A stretch of 64,000 nucleotides of DNA from Cyprinodon diabolis (lineage: Eukaryota; Chordata; Actinopteri; Cyprinodontiformes; Cyprinodontidae), in NCBI GenBank assembly GCA_030533445.1, contig JARPUW010000256.1, forward strand, positions 1 to 64,000, in the 5' to 3' direction. The position numbers and the translations under genes are program-made. Below, in pieces: positions 39,048 to 51,650 of the stretch. The stretch's first letter is position 1; each line of letters begins with the position of its first letter. The notes beneath the pieces were generated by a model, which saw only the letters and a list, made by a program, of their open reading frames with translations, made no database searches and was not told the DNA's origin.

Positions 39048-39934
39048 AGACAAACCATTAATGATACAGCCATGATCTTTTCTGGCAATCATCTAGAGCT
39101 GAAAACTAACAATATAAAGTAGATTTGAGCAGATGTTTTTGGTTCCACGCTTCAAATCAGAATTTGAGGCCAAAACGCTCTTTTCACAGTGAGATAATGC
39201 CATTTTGGCCTCTGGAGTTGTAACAGACAAACCATTAATGATACAGCCATGATCTTTTCTGGCAATCATCTAGAGCTGAAAACTAACAATATAAAGTAGA
39301 TTTGAGCAGATGTTTTTGGTTCCAAGCTTCAAATCAGAAGTTGAGGCCAAAACGCTCTTTTCACAGTGAGATAATGCAATTTTGGCCTCTGGAGTTGTAA
39401 CAGACAAACCATTAATGATACAGCCATGATCTTTTCTGGCAATCATCTAAAGCTGAAAACTAACAATTTGAAATAGATTGGAGCAGATGTTTTTGGTTCC
39501 AAGCTTCAAATCATAGGTTTGAGGCCAAAACGCTCTTTTCACAGTGAGATAATGCCATTTTGGCCTCTGGAGTTGTAACACACAAACCATTAATGATACA
39601 GCCATGATCTTTTCTGGCAATCATCTAGAGCTGAAAACTAACAATATAAAGTAGATTTGAGCAGATGTTTTTGGTTCCAAGCTTCAAATCAGAAGATGAG
39701 GCCAAAACGCTCTTTTCACAGTGAGATAATGCCATTTTGGCCTCTGGAGTTGTAACAGACAAACCATTAATGATACAGCCATGATCTTTTCTGGCAATCA
39801 TCTAAAGCTGAAAACTAACAATATAAAGTAGATTTGAGCAGATGTTTTTGGTTCCAAGCTTCAAATCATAGGTTTGAGGCCAAAACGCTCTTTTCACAGT
39901 GAGATAATCCCATTTTGGCCTCTGGAGTTGTAAC
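39048..39934. repeat. 5-monomer unit A2-B-C-D/G2-H, copy 1 (887 bp)
   Basis: The fourth copy (39580-39756) begins ACACAAACC like D but carries GAAGATG and is 177 bp like G2. Compared with A-B-C-D-E-A-G2-H, this is what remains if an exchange inside D and G2 removes three monomer lengths. The same unit is found at 45083 and 60881. Confidence 0.9.
39580..39756. repeat. Hybrid monomer D/G2 (177 bp)
   Basis: It has the ACACAAACC start of D with GAAGATG of G2, and H follows. This explains a 5-mer derived from the 8-mer by loss of three monomers. Copies are at 45615-45791 and 61413-61589. Confidence 0.85.
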
Positions 39935-41887
39935 AGACAAACCATTAATGATACAGCCATGATCTTTTCTGGCAATCATCTAGAGCTGAAAACTAACAAT
40001 ATAAAGTAGATTTGAGCAGATGTTTTTGGTTCCACGCTTCAAATCAGAATTTGAGGCCAAAACGCTCTTTTCACAGTGAGATAATGCCATTTTGGCCTCT
40101 GGAGTTGTAACAGACAAACCATTAATGATACAGCCATGATCTTTTCTGGCAATCATCTAGAGCTGAAAACTAACAATATAAAGTAGATTTGAGCAGATGT
40201 TTTTGGTTCCAAGCTTCAAATCAGAAGTTGAGGCCAAAACGCTCTTTTCACAGTGAGATAATGCAATTTTGGCCTCTGGAGTTGTAACAGACAAACCATT
40301 AATGATACAGCCATGATCTTTTCTGGCAATCATCTAAAGCTGAAAACTAACAATTTGAAATAGATTGGAGCAGATGTTTTTGGTTCCAAGCTTCAAATCA
40401 TAGGTTTGAGGCCAAAACGCTCTTTTCACAGTGAGATAATGCCATTTTGGCCTCTGGAGTTGTAACACACAAACCATTAATGATACAGCCATGATCTTTT
40501 CTGGCAATCATCTAGAGCTGAAAACTAACAATATAAAGTAGATTTGAGCAGATGTTTTTGGTTCCAAGCTTCAAATCATAGGTTTGAGGCCAAAACGCTC
40601 TTTTCACAGTGAGATAATGCCATTTTGGCCTCTGGAGTTGTAACAGACAAACCATTAATGATACAGCCATGATCTTTTCTGGCAATCATCTAGAGCTGAA
40701 AACTAACAATATAAAGTAGATTTGAGCAGATGTTTTTGGTTCCAAGCTTCAAATCAGAGGTTTGAGGCCAAAACGCTCGTTTCACAGTGAGATAATGCCA
40801 TTTTGGCCTCTGGAGTTGTAACAGACAAACCATTAATGATACAGCCATGATCTTTTCTGGCAATCATCTAGAGCTGAAAACTAACAATATAAAGTAGATT
40901 TGAGCAGATGTTTTTGGTTCCAAGCTTCAAATCAGAAGTTGAGGCCAAAACGCTCTTTTCACAGTGAGATAATGCCATTTTGGCCTCTGGAGTTGTAACA
41001 GACAAACCATTAATGATACAGCCATGATCTTTTCTGGCAATCATCTAGAGCTGAAAACTAACAATATAAAGTAGATTGGAGCAGATGTTTTTGGGTCCAC
41101 GCTTCAAATCAGAAGTTGAGGCCAAAACGCTCTTTTCACAGTGAGATAATGCCATTTTGGCCTCTGGAGTTGTAACAGACAAACCATTAATGATACAGCC
41201 ATGATCTTTTCTGGCAATCATCTAGAGCTGAAAACTAACAATATAAAGTAGATTTGAGCAGATGTTTTTGGTTCCAAGCTTCAAATCATAGGTTTGAGGC
41301 CAAAACGCTCTTTTCACAGTGAGATAATGCCATTTTGGCCTCTGGAGTTGTAACAGACAAACCATTAATGATACAGCCATGATCTTTTCTGGTAATCATC
41401 TAGAGCTGAAAACTAACAATATAAAGTAGATTTGAGCAGATGTTTTTGGTTCCAAGCTTCAAATCATAGGTTTGAGGCCAAAACGCTCGTTTCACACTGA
41501 GAGAATGCCATTTTGGCCTCTGGAGTTGTAACAGACAAACCATTAATGATACAGCCATGATCTTTTCTGGCAATCATCTAGAGCTGAAAACTAACAATAT
41601 AAAGTAGATTTGAGCAGATGTTTTTGGTTCCAAGCTTCAAATCAGAAGTTGAGGCCAAAACGCTCTTTTCACAGTGAGATAATGCCATTTTGGCCTCTGG
41701 AGTTGTAACAGACAAACCATTAATGATACAGCCATGATCTTTTCTGGCAATCATCTAAAGCTGAAAACTAACAATATAAAGTAGATTTGAGCAGATGTTT
41801 TTGGTTCCAAGCTTCAAATCATAGGTTTGAGAACAAAACGCTCTTTTCACAGTGAGATAATCCCATTTTGGCCTCTGGAGTTGTAAC
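39935..41887. repeat. 11-monomer HOR A2-B-C-D-E-G-F-D0-D0x-G-H2, copy 1 (1,953 bp)
   Basis: The D0x copy at 41355 and the H2 at 41710 link it to 28929-29461. The unit recurs at 45970-47922 (offset 6,035). Its first seven monomers recur at 61768-63009 (offset 21,833). Confidence 0.9.
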
Positions 41888-42775
41888 AGACAAACCGTTA
41901 ATGATACAGCCATGATCTTTTCTGGCAATCATCTAGAGCTGAAAACTAACAATATAAAGTAGATTTGAGCAGATGTTTTTGGTTCCAAGCTTCAAATCAG
42001 AGGTTTGAGGCCAAAACGCTCGTTTCACAGTGAGATAATGCCACTTTGGCCTCTGGAGTTGTAACAGACAAACCATTAATGATACAGCCATGATCTTTTC
42101 TGGCAATCATCTAGAGCTGAAAACTAACAATATAAAGTAGATTTGAGCAGATGTTTTTGGTTCCACGCTTCAAATCAGAAGTTGAGGCCAAAACGCTCTT
42201 TTCACAGTGAGATAATGCCATTTTGGCCTCTGGAGTTGTAACAGACAAACCATTAATGATACAGCCATGATCTTTTCTGGTAATCATCTAGAGCTGAAAA
42301 CTAACAATATAAAGTAGATTTGAGCAGATGTTTTTGGTTCCAAGCTTCAAATCATAGGTTTGAGGCCAAAACGCTCTTTTCACAGTGAGATAATGCCATT
42401 TTGGCCTCTGGAGTTGTAACAGACAAACCATTAATGATACAGCCATGATCTTTTCTGGCAATCATCTAGAGCTGAAAACTAACAATATAAAGTAGATTTG
42501 AGCAGATGTTTTTGGTTCCAAGCTTCAAATCAGAAGATGAGGCCAAAACGCTCTTTTCACAGTGAGATAATGCCATTTTGGCCTCTGGAGTTGTAACAGA
42601 CAAACCATTAATGATACAGCCATGATCTTTTCTGGCAATCATCTAAAGCTGAAAACTAACAATATAAAGTAGATTTGAGCAGATGTTTTTGGTTCCAAGC
42701 TTCAAATCATAGGTTTGAGGCCAAAACGCTCTTTTCACAGTGAGATAATCCCATTTTGGCCTCTGGAGTTGTAAC
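41888..42775. repeat. 5-monomer unit E-A-D0-G2-H, second occurrence
   Basis: CCGTTA (G at 41897), GCCACTTT and GGTAATC are all present. This matches 29462-30349 and 47923-48810, and the G at 41897 plus 6,035 gives 47932 exactly. Confidence 0.9.
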
Positions 42776-44372
42776 AGACAAACCATTAATGATACAGCCA
42801 TGATCTTTTCTGGCAATCATCTAGAGCTGAAAACTAACAATATAAAGTAGATTTGAGCAGATGTTTTTGGTTCCACGCTTCAAATCAGAAGTTGAGGCCA
42901 AAACGCTCTTTTCACAGTGAGATAATGCCATTTTGGCCTCTGGAGTTGTAACAGACAAACCATTAATGATACAGCCATGATCTTTTCTGGCAATCATCTA
43001 GAGCTGAAAACTAACAATATAAAGTAGATTTGAGCAGATGTGTTTGGTTCCAAGCTTCAAATCATAGGTTTGAGGCCAAAACGCTCTTTTCACAGTGAGA
43101 TAATCCCATTTTGGCCTCTGGAGTTGTAACAGACAAACCATTAATGATACAGCCATGATCTTTTCTGGCAATCATCTAGAGCTGAAAACTAACAATATAA
43201 AGTAGATTTGAGCAGATGTTTTTGGTTCCACGCTTCAAATCAGAAGTTGAGGCCAAAACGCTCTTTTCACAGTGAGATAATGCCATTTTGGCCTCTGGAG
43301 TTGTAACAGACAAACCATTAATGATACAGCCATGATCTTTTCTGGCAATCATCTAGAGCTGAAAACTAACAATATAAAGTAGATTTGAGCAGATGTGTTT
43401 GGTTCCAAGCTTCAAATCAGAAGTTGAGGCCAAAACGCTCTTTTCACAGTGAGATAATGCAATTTTGGCCTCTGGAGTTGTAACAGACAAACCATTAATG
43501 ATACAGCCATGATCTTTTCTGGCAATCATCTAAAGCTGAAAACTAACAATTTGAAATAGATTGGAGCAGATGTTTTTGGTTCCAAGCTTCAAATCATAGG
43601 TTTGAGGCCAAAACGCTCTTTTCACAGTGAGATAATGCCATTTTGGCCTCTGGAGTTGTAACACACAAACCATTAATGATACAGCCATGATCTTTTCTGG
43701 CAATCATCTAGAGCTGAAAACTAACAATATAAAGTAGATTTGAGCAGATGTTTTTGGTTCCAAGCTTCAAATCATAGGTTTGAGGCCAAAACGCTCTTTT
43801 CACAGTGAGATAATGCCATTTTGGCCTCTGGAGTTGTAACAGACAAACCATTAATGATACAGCCATGATCTTTTCTGGCAATCATCTAGAGCTGAAAACT
43901 AACAATATAAAGTAGATTTGAGCAGATGTTTTTGGTTCCACGCTTCAAATCAGAAGTTGAGGCCAAAACGCTCTTTTCACAGTGAGATAATGCCATTTTG
44001 GCCTCTGGAGTTGTAACAGACAAACCATTAATGATACAGCCATGATCTTTTCTGGCAATCATCTAGAGCTGAAAACTAACAATATAAAGTAGATTTGAGC
44101 AGATGTTTTTGGTTCCAAGCTTCAAATCAGAAGATGAGGCCAAAACGCTCTTTTCACAGTGAGATAATGCCATTTTGGCCTCTGGAGTTGTAACAGACAA
44201 ACCATTAATGATACAGCCATGATCTTTTCTGGCAATCATCTAAAGCTGAAAACTAACAATATAAAGTAGATTTGAGCAGATGTTTTTGGTTCCAAGCTTC
44301 AAATCATAGGTTTGAGGCCAAAACGCTCTTTTCACAGTGAGATAATCCCATTTTGGCCTCTGGAGTTGTAAC
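42776..44372. repeat. 9-monomer rearranged unit A-B2/H-A-B2-C-D-A-G2-H
   Basis: This appears to be two 8-mers with monomers removed. The second copy (42953-43130) has a B2 front (GTGTTTGG) and an H back (ATAGGTTTG, CCCATT), as expected if an exchange between B and H removed six monomer lengths. A single E is also missing between D (43663) and A (43841). Confidence 0.87.
42953..43130. repeat. Hybrid monomer B2/H (178 bp)
   Basis: The front has TCTAGAG, ATAAAG and GTGTTTGG (B2). The back has ATAGGTTTG and CCCATT (H). The switch lies between about base 90 and base 113 of the monomer. It is flanked by A on both sides, as expected for an exchange that joined B to H and dropped the monomers between. 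Confidence 0.85.
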
Positions 44373-45082
44373 AGACAAACCATTAATGATACAGCCATGA
44401 TCTTTTCTGGCAATCATCTAGAGCTGAAAACTAACAATATAAAGTAGATTTGAGCAGATGTTTTTGGTTCCAAGCTTCAAATCAGAGGTTTGAGGCCAAA
44501 ACCCTCGTTTCACACTGAGATAATGCCATTTTGGCCTCTGGAGTTGTAACAGACAAACCATTAATGATACAGCCATGATCTTTTCTGGCAATCATCTAGA
44601 GCTGAAAACTAACAATATAAAGTAGATTTGAGCAGATGTTTTTGGTTCCAAGCTTCAAATCAGAAGTTGAGGCCAAAACGCTCTTTTCACAGTGAGATAA
44701 TCCCATTTTGGCCTCTGGAGTTGTAACAGACAAACCATTAATGATACAGCCATGATCTTTTCTGGCAATCATCTAAAGCTGAAAACTAACAATATAAAGT
44801 AGATTTGAGCAGATGTTTTTGGTTCCAAGCTTCAAATCAGAAGATGAGGCCAAAACGCTCTTTTCACAGTGAGATAATGCCATTTTGGCCTCTGGAGTTG
44901 TAACAGACAAACCATTAATGATACAGCCATGATCTTTTCTGGCAATCATCTAAAGCTGAAAACTAACAATATAAAGTAGATTTGAGCAGATGTTTTTGGT
45001 TCCAAGCTTCAAATCATAGGTTTGAGGCCAAAACGCTCTTTTCACAGTGAGATAATCCCATTTTGGCCTCTGGAGTTGTAAC
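44373..45082. repeat. 4-monomer cassette E2-Gc-G3-H (710 bp)
   Basis: The cassette directly follows an H copy with no preceding A-B-C-D-E, so its left edge is a rearrangement junction. It matches 38338-39047 at an offset of 6,035 and starts the second copy of that duplication. Confidence 0.9.
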
Positions 45083-45969
45083 AGACAAACCATTAATGAT
45101 ACAGCCATGATCTTTTCTGGCAATCATCTAGAGCTGAAAACTAACAATATAAAGTAGATTTGAGCAGATGTTTTTGGTTCCACGCTTCAAATCAGAATTT
45201 GAGGCCAAAACGCTCTTTTCACAGTGAGATAATGCCATTTTGGCCTCTGGAGTTGTAACAGACAAACCATTAATGATACAGCCATGATCTTTTCTGGCAA
45301 TCATCTAGAGCTGAAAACTAACAATATAAAGTAGATTTGAGCAGATGTTTTTGGTTCCAAGCTTCAAATCAGAAGTTGAGGCCAAAACGCTCTTTTCACA
45401 GTGAGATAATGCAATTTTGGCCTCTGGAGTTGTAACAGACAAACCATTAATGATACAGCCATGATCTTTTCTGGCAATCATCTAAAGCTGAAAACTAACA
45501 ATTTGAAATAGATTGGAGCAGATGTTTTTGGTTCCAAGCTTCAAATCATAGGTTTGAGGCCAAAACGCTCTTTTCACAGTGAGATAATGCCATTTTGGCC
45601 TCTGGAGTTGTAACACACAAACCATTAATGATACAGCCATGATCTTTTCTGGCAATCATCTAGAGCTGAAAACTAACAATATAAAGTAGATTTGAGCAGA
45701 TGTTTTTGGTTCCAAGCTTCAAATCAGAAGATGAGGCCAAAACGCTCTTTTCACAGTGAGATAATGCCATTTTGGCCTCTGGAGTTGTAACAGACAAACC
45801 ATTAATGATACAGCCATGATCTTTTCTGGCAATCATCTAAAGCTGAAAACTAACAATATAAAGTAGATTTGAGCAGATGTTTTTGGTTCCAAGCTTCAAA
45901 TCATAGGTTTGAGGCCAAAACGCTCTTTTCACAGTGAGATAATCCCATTTTGGCCTCTGGAGTTGTAAC
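45083..45969. repeat. 5-monomer unit A2-B-C-D/G2-H, second occurrence
   Basis: It has the same class order and length (887 bp) as 39048-39934, 6,035 bases upstream. The D/G2 hybrid is at 45615-45791. Confidence 0.9.
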
Positions 45970-47922
45970 AGACAAACCATTAATGATACAGCCATGATCT
46001 TTTCTGGCAATCATCTAGAGCTGAAAACTAACAATATAAAGTAGATTTGAGCAGATGTTTTTGGTTCCACGCTTCAAATCAGAATTTGAGGCCAAAACGC
46101 TCTTTTCACAGTGAGATAATGCCATTTTGGCCTCTGGAGTTGTAACAGACAAACCATTAATGATACAGCCATGATCTTTTCTGGCAATCATCTAGAGCTG
46201 AAAACTAACAATATAAAGTAGATTTGAGCAGATGTTTTTGGTTCCAAGCTTCAAATCAGAAGTTGAGGCCAAAACGCTCTTTTCACAGTGAGATAATGCA
46301 ATTTTGGCCTCTGGAGTTGTAACAGACAAACCATTAATGATACAGCCATGATCTTTTCTGGCAATCATCTAAAGCTGAAAACTAACAATTTGAAATAGAT
46401 TGGAGCAGATGTTTTTGGTTCCAAGCTTCAAATCATAGGTTTGAGGCCAAAACGCTCTTTTCACAGTGAGATAATGCCATTTTGGCCTCTGGAGTTGTAA
46501 CACACAAACCATTAATGATACAGCCATGATCTTTTCTGGCAATCATCTAGAGCTGAAAACTAACAATATAAAGTAGATTTGAGCAGATGTTTTTGGTTCC
46601 AAGCTTCAAATCATAGGTTTGAGGCCAAAACGCTCTTTTCACAGTGAGATAATGCCATTTTGGCCTCTGGAGTTGTAACAGACAAACCATTAATGATACA
46701 GCCATGATCTTTTCTGGCAATCATCTAGAGCTGAAAACTAACAATATAAAGTAGATTTGAGCAGATGTTTTTGGTTCCAAGCTTCAAATCAGAGGTTTGA
46801 GGCCAAAACGCTCGTTTCACAGTGAGATAATGCCATTTTGGCCTCTGGAGTTGTAACAGACAAACCATTAATGATACAGCCATGATCTTTTCTGGCAATC
46901 ATCTAGAGCTGAAAACTAACAATATAAAGTAGATTTGAGCAGATGTTTTTGGTTCCAAGCTTCAAATCAGAAGTTGAGGCCAAAACGCTCTTTTCACAGT
47001 GAGATAATGCCATTTTGGCCTCTGGAGTTGTAACAGACAAACCATTAATGATACAGCCATGATCTTTTCTGGCAATCATCTAGAGCTGAAAACTAACAAT
47101 ATAAAGTAGATTGGAGCAGATGTTTTTGGGTCCACGCTTCAAATCAGAAGTTGAGGCCAAAACGCTCTTTTCACAGTGAGATAATGCCATTTTGGCCTCT
47201 GGAGTTGTAACAGACAAACCATTAATGATACAGCCATGATCTTTTCTGGCAATCATCTAGAGCTGAAAACTAACAATATAAAGTAGATTTGAGCAGATGT
47301 TTTTGGTTCCAAGCTTCAAATCATAGGTTTGAGGCCAAAACGCTCTTTTCACAGTGAGATAATGCCATTTTGGCCTCTGGAGTTGTAACAGACAAACCAT
47401 TAATGATACAGCCATGATCTTTTCTGGTAATCATCTAGAGCTGAAAACTAACAATATAAAGTAGATTTGAGCAGATGTTTTTGGTTCCAAGCTTCAAATC
47501 ATAGGTTTGAGGCCAAAACGCTCGTTTCACACTGAGAGAATGCCATTTTGGCCTCTGGAGTTGTAACAGACAAACCATTAATGATACAGCCATGATCTTT
47601 TCTGGCAATCATCTAGAGCTGAAAACTAACAATATAAAGTAGATTTGAGCAGATGTTTTTGGTTCCAAGCTTCAAATCAGAAGTTGAGGCCAAAACGCTC
47701 TTTTCACAGTGAGATAATGCCATTTTGGCCTCTGGAGTTGTAACAGACAAACCATTAATGATACAGCCATGATCTTTTCTGGCAATCATCTAAAGCTGAA
47801 AACTAACAATATAAAGTAGATTTGAGCAGATGTTTTTGGTTCCAAGCTTCAAATCATAGGTTTGAGAACAAAACGCTCTTTTCACAGTGAGATAATCCCA
47901 TTTTGGCCTCTGGAGTTGTAAC
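45970..47922. repeat. 11-monomer HOR A2-B-C-D-E-G-F-D0-D0x-G-H2, second occurrence
   Basis: It has the same class order and length (1,953 bp) as 39935-41887. From the D0x copy (47390) onward it also aligns with 28929 at an offset of 18,461. Confidence 0.9.
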
Positions 47923-48810
47923 AGACAAACCGTTAATGATACAGCCATGATCTTTTCTGGCAATCATCTAGAGCTGAAAACTAACAATATAAAGTAGATT
48001 TGAGCAGATGTTTTTGGTTCCAAGCTTCAAATCAGAGGTTTGAGGCCAAAACGCTCGTTTCACAGTGAGATAATGCCACTTTGGCCTCTGGAGTTGTAAC
48101 AGACAAACCATTAATGATACAGCCATGATCTTTTCTGGCAATCATCTAGAGCTGAAAACTAACAATATAAAGTAGATTTGAGCAGATGTTTTTGGTTCCA
48201 CGCTTCAAATCAGAAGTTGAGGCCAAAACGCTCTTTTCACAGTGAGATAATGCCATTTTGGCCTCTGGAGTTGTAACAGACAAACCATTAATGATACAGC
48301 CATGATCTTTTCTGGTAATCATCTAGAGCTGAAAACTAACAATATAAAGTAGATTTGAGCAGATGTTTTTGGTTCCAAGCTTCAAATCATAGGTTTGAGG
48401 CCAAAACGCTCTTTTCACAGTGAGATAATGCCATTTTGGCCTCTGGAGTTGTAACAGACAAACCATTAATGATACAGCCATGATCTTTTCTGGCAATCAT
48501 CTAGAGCTGAAAACTAACAATATAAAGTAGATTTGAGCAGATGTTTTTGGTTCCAAGCTTCAAATCAGAAGATGAGGCCAAAACGCTCTTTTCACAGTGA
48601 GATAATGCCATTTTGGCCTCTGGAGTTGTAACAGACAAACCATTAATGATACAGCCATGATCTTTTCTGGCAATCATCTAAAGCTGAAAACTAACAATAT
48701 AAAGTAGATTTGAGCAGATGTTTTTGGTTCCAAGCTTCAAATCATAGGTTTGAGGCCAAAACGCTCTTTTCACAGTGAGATAATCCCATTTTGGCCTCTG
48801 GAGTTGTAAC
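47923..48810. repeat. 5-monomer unit E-A-D0-G2-H, third occurrence
   Basis: It carries CCGTTA (G at 47932), GCCACTTT and GGTAATC. It aligns with both 29462 (offset 18,461) and 41888 (offset 6,035), so it lies in the overlap of two duplications. Confidence 0.9.
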
Positions 48811-50230
48811 AGACAAACCATTAATGATACAGCCATGATCTTTTCTGGCAATCATCTAGAGCTGAAAACTAACAATATAAAGTAGATTTGAGCAGATGTT
48901 TTTGGTTCCACGCTTCAAATCAGAAGTTGAGGCCAAAACGCTCTTTTCACAGTGAGATAATGCCATTTTGGCCTCTGGAGTTGTAACAGACAAACCATTA
49001 ATGATACAGCCATGATCTTTTCTGGCAATCATCTAGAGCTGAAAACTAACAATATAAAGTAGATTTGAGCAGATGTGTTTGGTTCCAAGCTTCAAATCAG
49101 AAGTTGAGGCCAAAACGCTCTTTTCACAGTGAGATAATGCAATTTTGGCCTCTGGAGTTGTAACAGACAAACCATTAATGATACAGCCATGATCTTTTCT
49201 GGCAATCATCTAAAGCTGAAAACTAACAATTTGAAATAGATTGGAGCAGATGTTTTTGGTTCCAAGCTTCAAATCATAGGTTTGAGGCCAAAACGCTCTT
49301 TTCACAGTGAGATAATGCCATTTTGGCCTCTGGAGTTGTAACACACAAACCATTAATGATACAGCCATGATCTTTTCTGGCAATCATCTAGAGCTGAAAA
49401 CTAACAATATAAAGTAGATTTGAGCAGATGTTTTTGGTTCCAAGCTTCAAATCATAGGTTTGAGGCCAAAACGCTCTTTTCACAGTGAGATAATGCCATT
49501 TTGGCCTCTGGAGTTGTAACAGACAAACCATTAATGATACAGCCATGATCTTTTCTGGCAATCATCTAGAGCTGAAAACTAACAATATAAAGTAGATTTG
49601 AGCAGATGTTTTTGGTTCCAAGCTTCAAATCAGAGGTTTGAGGCCAAAACGCTCGTTTCACAGTGAGATAATGCCATTTTGGCCTCTGGAGTTGTAACAG
49701 ACAAACCATTAATGATACAGCCATGATCTTTTCTGGCAATCATCTAGAGCTGAAAACTAACAATATAAAGTAGATTTGAGCAGATGTTTTTGGTTCCACG
49801 CTTCAAATCAGAAGTTGAGGCCAAAACGCTCTTTTCACAGTGAGATAATGCCATTTTGGCCTCTGGAGTTGTAACAGACAAACCATTAATGATACAGCCA
49901 TGATCTTTTCTGGCAATCATCTAGAGCTGAAAACTAACAATATAAAGTAGATTTGAGCAGATGTTTTTGGTTCCAAGCTTCAAATCAGAAGATGAGGCCA
50001 AAACGCTCTTTTCACAGTGAGATAATGCCATTTTGGCCTCTGGAGTTGTAACAGACAAACCATTAATGATACAGCCATGATCTTTTCTGGCAATCATCTA
50101 AAGCTGAAAACTAACAATATAAAGTAGATTTGAGCAGATGTTTTTGGTTCCAAGCTTCAAATCATAGGTTTGAGGCCAAAACGCTCTTTTCACAGTGAGA
50201 TAATCCCATTTTGGCCTCTGGAGTTGTAAC
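48811..50230. repeat. 8-monomer HOR A-B2-C-D-E-A-G2-H, copy 3
   Basis: It aligns with 30350-31769 at an offset of 18,461. B2 has GTGTTTGG and the GCAATT end. Confidence 0.9.
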
Positions 50231-51650
50231 AGACAAACCATTAATGATACAGCCATGATCTTTTCTGGCAATCATCTAGAGCTGAAAACTAACAATATAA
50301 AGTAGATTTGAGCAGATGTTTTTGGTTCCACGCTTCAAATCAGAAGTTGAGGCCAAAACGCTCTTTTCACAGTGAGATAATGCCATTTTGGCCTCTGGAG
50401 TTGTAACAGACAAACCATTAATGATACAGCCATGATCTTTTCTGGCAATCATCTAGAGCTGAAAACTAACAATATAAAGTAGATTTGAGCAGATGTGTTT
50501 GGTTCCAAGCTTCAAATCAGAAGTTGAGGCCAAAACGCTCTTTTCACAGTGAGATAATGTAATTTTGGCCTCTGGAGTTGTAACAGACAAACCATTAATG
50601 ATACAGCCATGATCTTTTCTGGCAATCATCTAAAGCTGAAAACTAACAATTTGAAATAGATTGGAGCAGATGTTTTTGGTTCCAAGCTTCAAATCATAGG
50701 TTTGAGGCCAAAACGCTCTTTTCACAGTGAGATAATGCCATTTTGGCCTCTGGAGTTGTAACACACAAACCATTAATGATACAGCCATGATCTTTTCTGG
50801 CAATCATCTAGAGCTGAAAACTAACAATATAAAGTAGATTTGAGCAGATGTTTTTGGTTCCAAGCTTCAAATCATAGGTTTGAGGCCAAAACGCTCTTTT
50901 CACAGTGAGATAATGCCATTTTGGCCTCTGGAGTTGTAACAGACAAACCATTAATGATACAGCCATGATCTTTTCTGGCAATCATCTAGAGCTGAAAACT
51001 AACAATATAAAGTAGATTTGAGCAGATGTTTTTGGTTCCAAGCTTCAAATCAGAGGTTTGAGGCCAAAACGCTCGTTTCACAGTGAGATAATGCCATTTT
51101 GGCCTCTGGAGTTGTAACAGACAAACCATTAATGATACAGCCATGATCTTTTCTGGCAATCATCTAGAGCTGAAAACTAACAATATAAAGTAGATTTGAG
51201 CAGATGTTTTTGGTTCCACGCTTCAAATCAGAAGTTGAGGCCAAAACGCTCTTTTCACAGTGAGATAATGCCATTTTGGCCTCTGGAGTTGTAACAGACA
51301 AACCATTAATGATACAGCCATGATCTTTTCTGGCAATCATCTAGAGCTGAAAACTAACAATATAAAGTAGATTTGAGCAGATGTTTTTGGTTCCAAGCTT
51401 CAAATCAGAAGATGAGGCCAAAACGCTCTTTTCACAGTGAGATAATGCCATTTTGGCCTCTGGAGTTGTAACAGACAAACCATTAATGATACAGCCATGA
51501 TCTTTTCTGGCAATCATCTAAAGCTGAAAACTAACAATATAAAGTAGATTTGAGCAGATGTTTTTGGTTCCAAGCTTCAAATCATAGGTTTGAGGCCAAA
51601 ACGCTCTTTTCACAGTGAGATAATCCCATTTTGGCCTCTGGAGTTGTAAC
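50231..51650. repeat. 8-monomer HOR A-B2-C-D-E-A-G2-H, copy 4
   Basis: It aligns with 31770-33189 at an offset of 18,461, including the rare GTAATT end (T at 50560). Confidence 0.9.

Larger units (their letters stand above)
37450..41176. repeat. Long-range duplication, left copy (offset 21,833; 3,727 bp)
   Basis: It comprises A2-B-C-D-E-E2-Gc-G3-H, A2-B-C-D/G2-H and A2-B-C-D-E-G-F, matching 59283-63009. The offset exceeds 18,461 because of the extra 15-mer and four further monomers on the right. Confidence 0.88.
38338..44372. repeat. Tandem duplication, left copy (unit 6,035 bp, 34 monomers)
   Basis: The first 26 monomers and part of the 27th match 44373 onward at an offset of 6,035. The match breaks inside the hybrid monomer at 42953-43130, after which this copy has its own deletions. 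Confidence 0.87.
44373..49090. repeat. Tandem duplication, right copy (offset 6,035)
   Basis: It begins with E2 at the point where the left unit ends with H. It matches up to about the GTGTTTGG site of the B2 copy at 48988, then continues as an intact 8-mer. The right limit is approximate. Confidence 0.85.
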
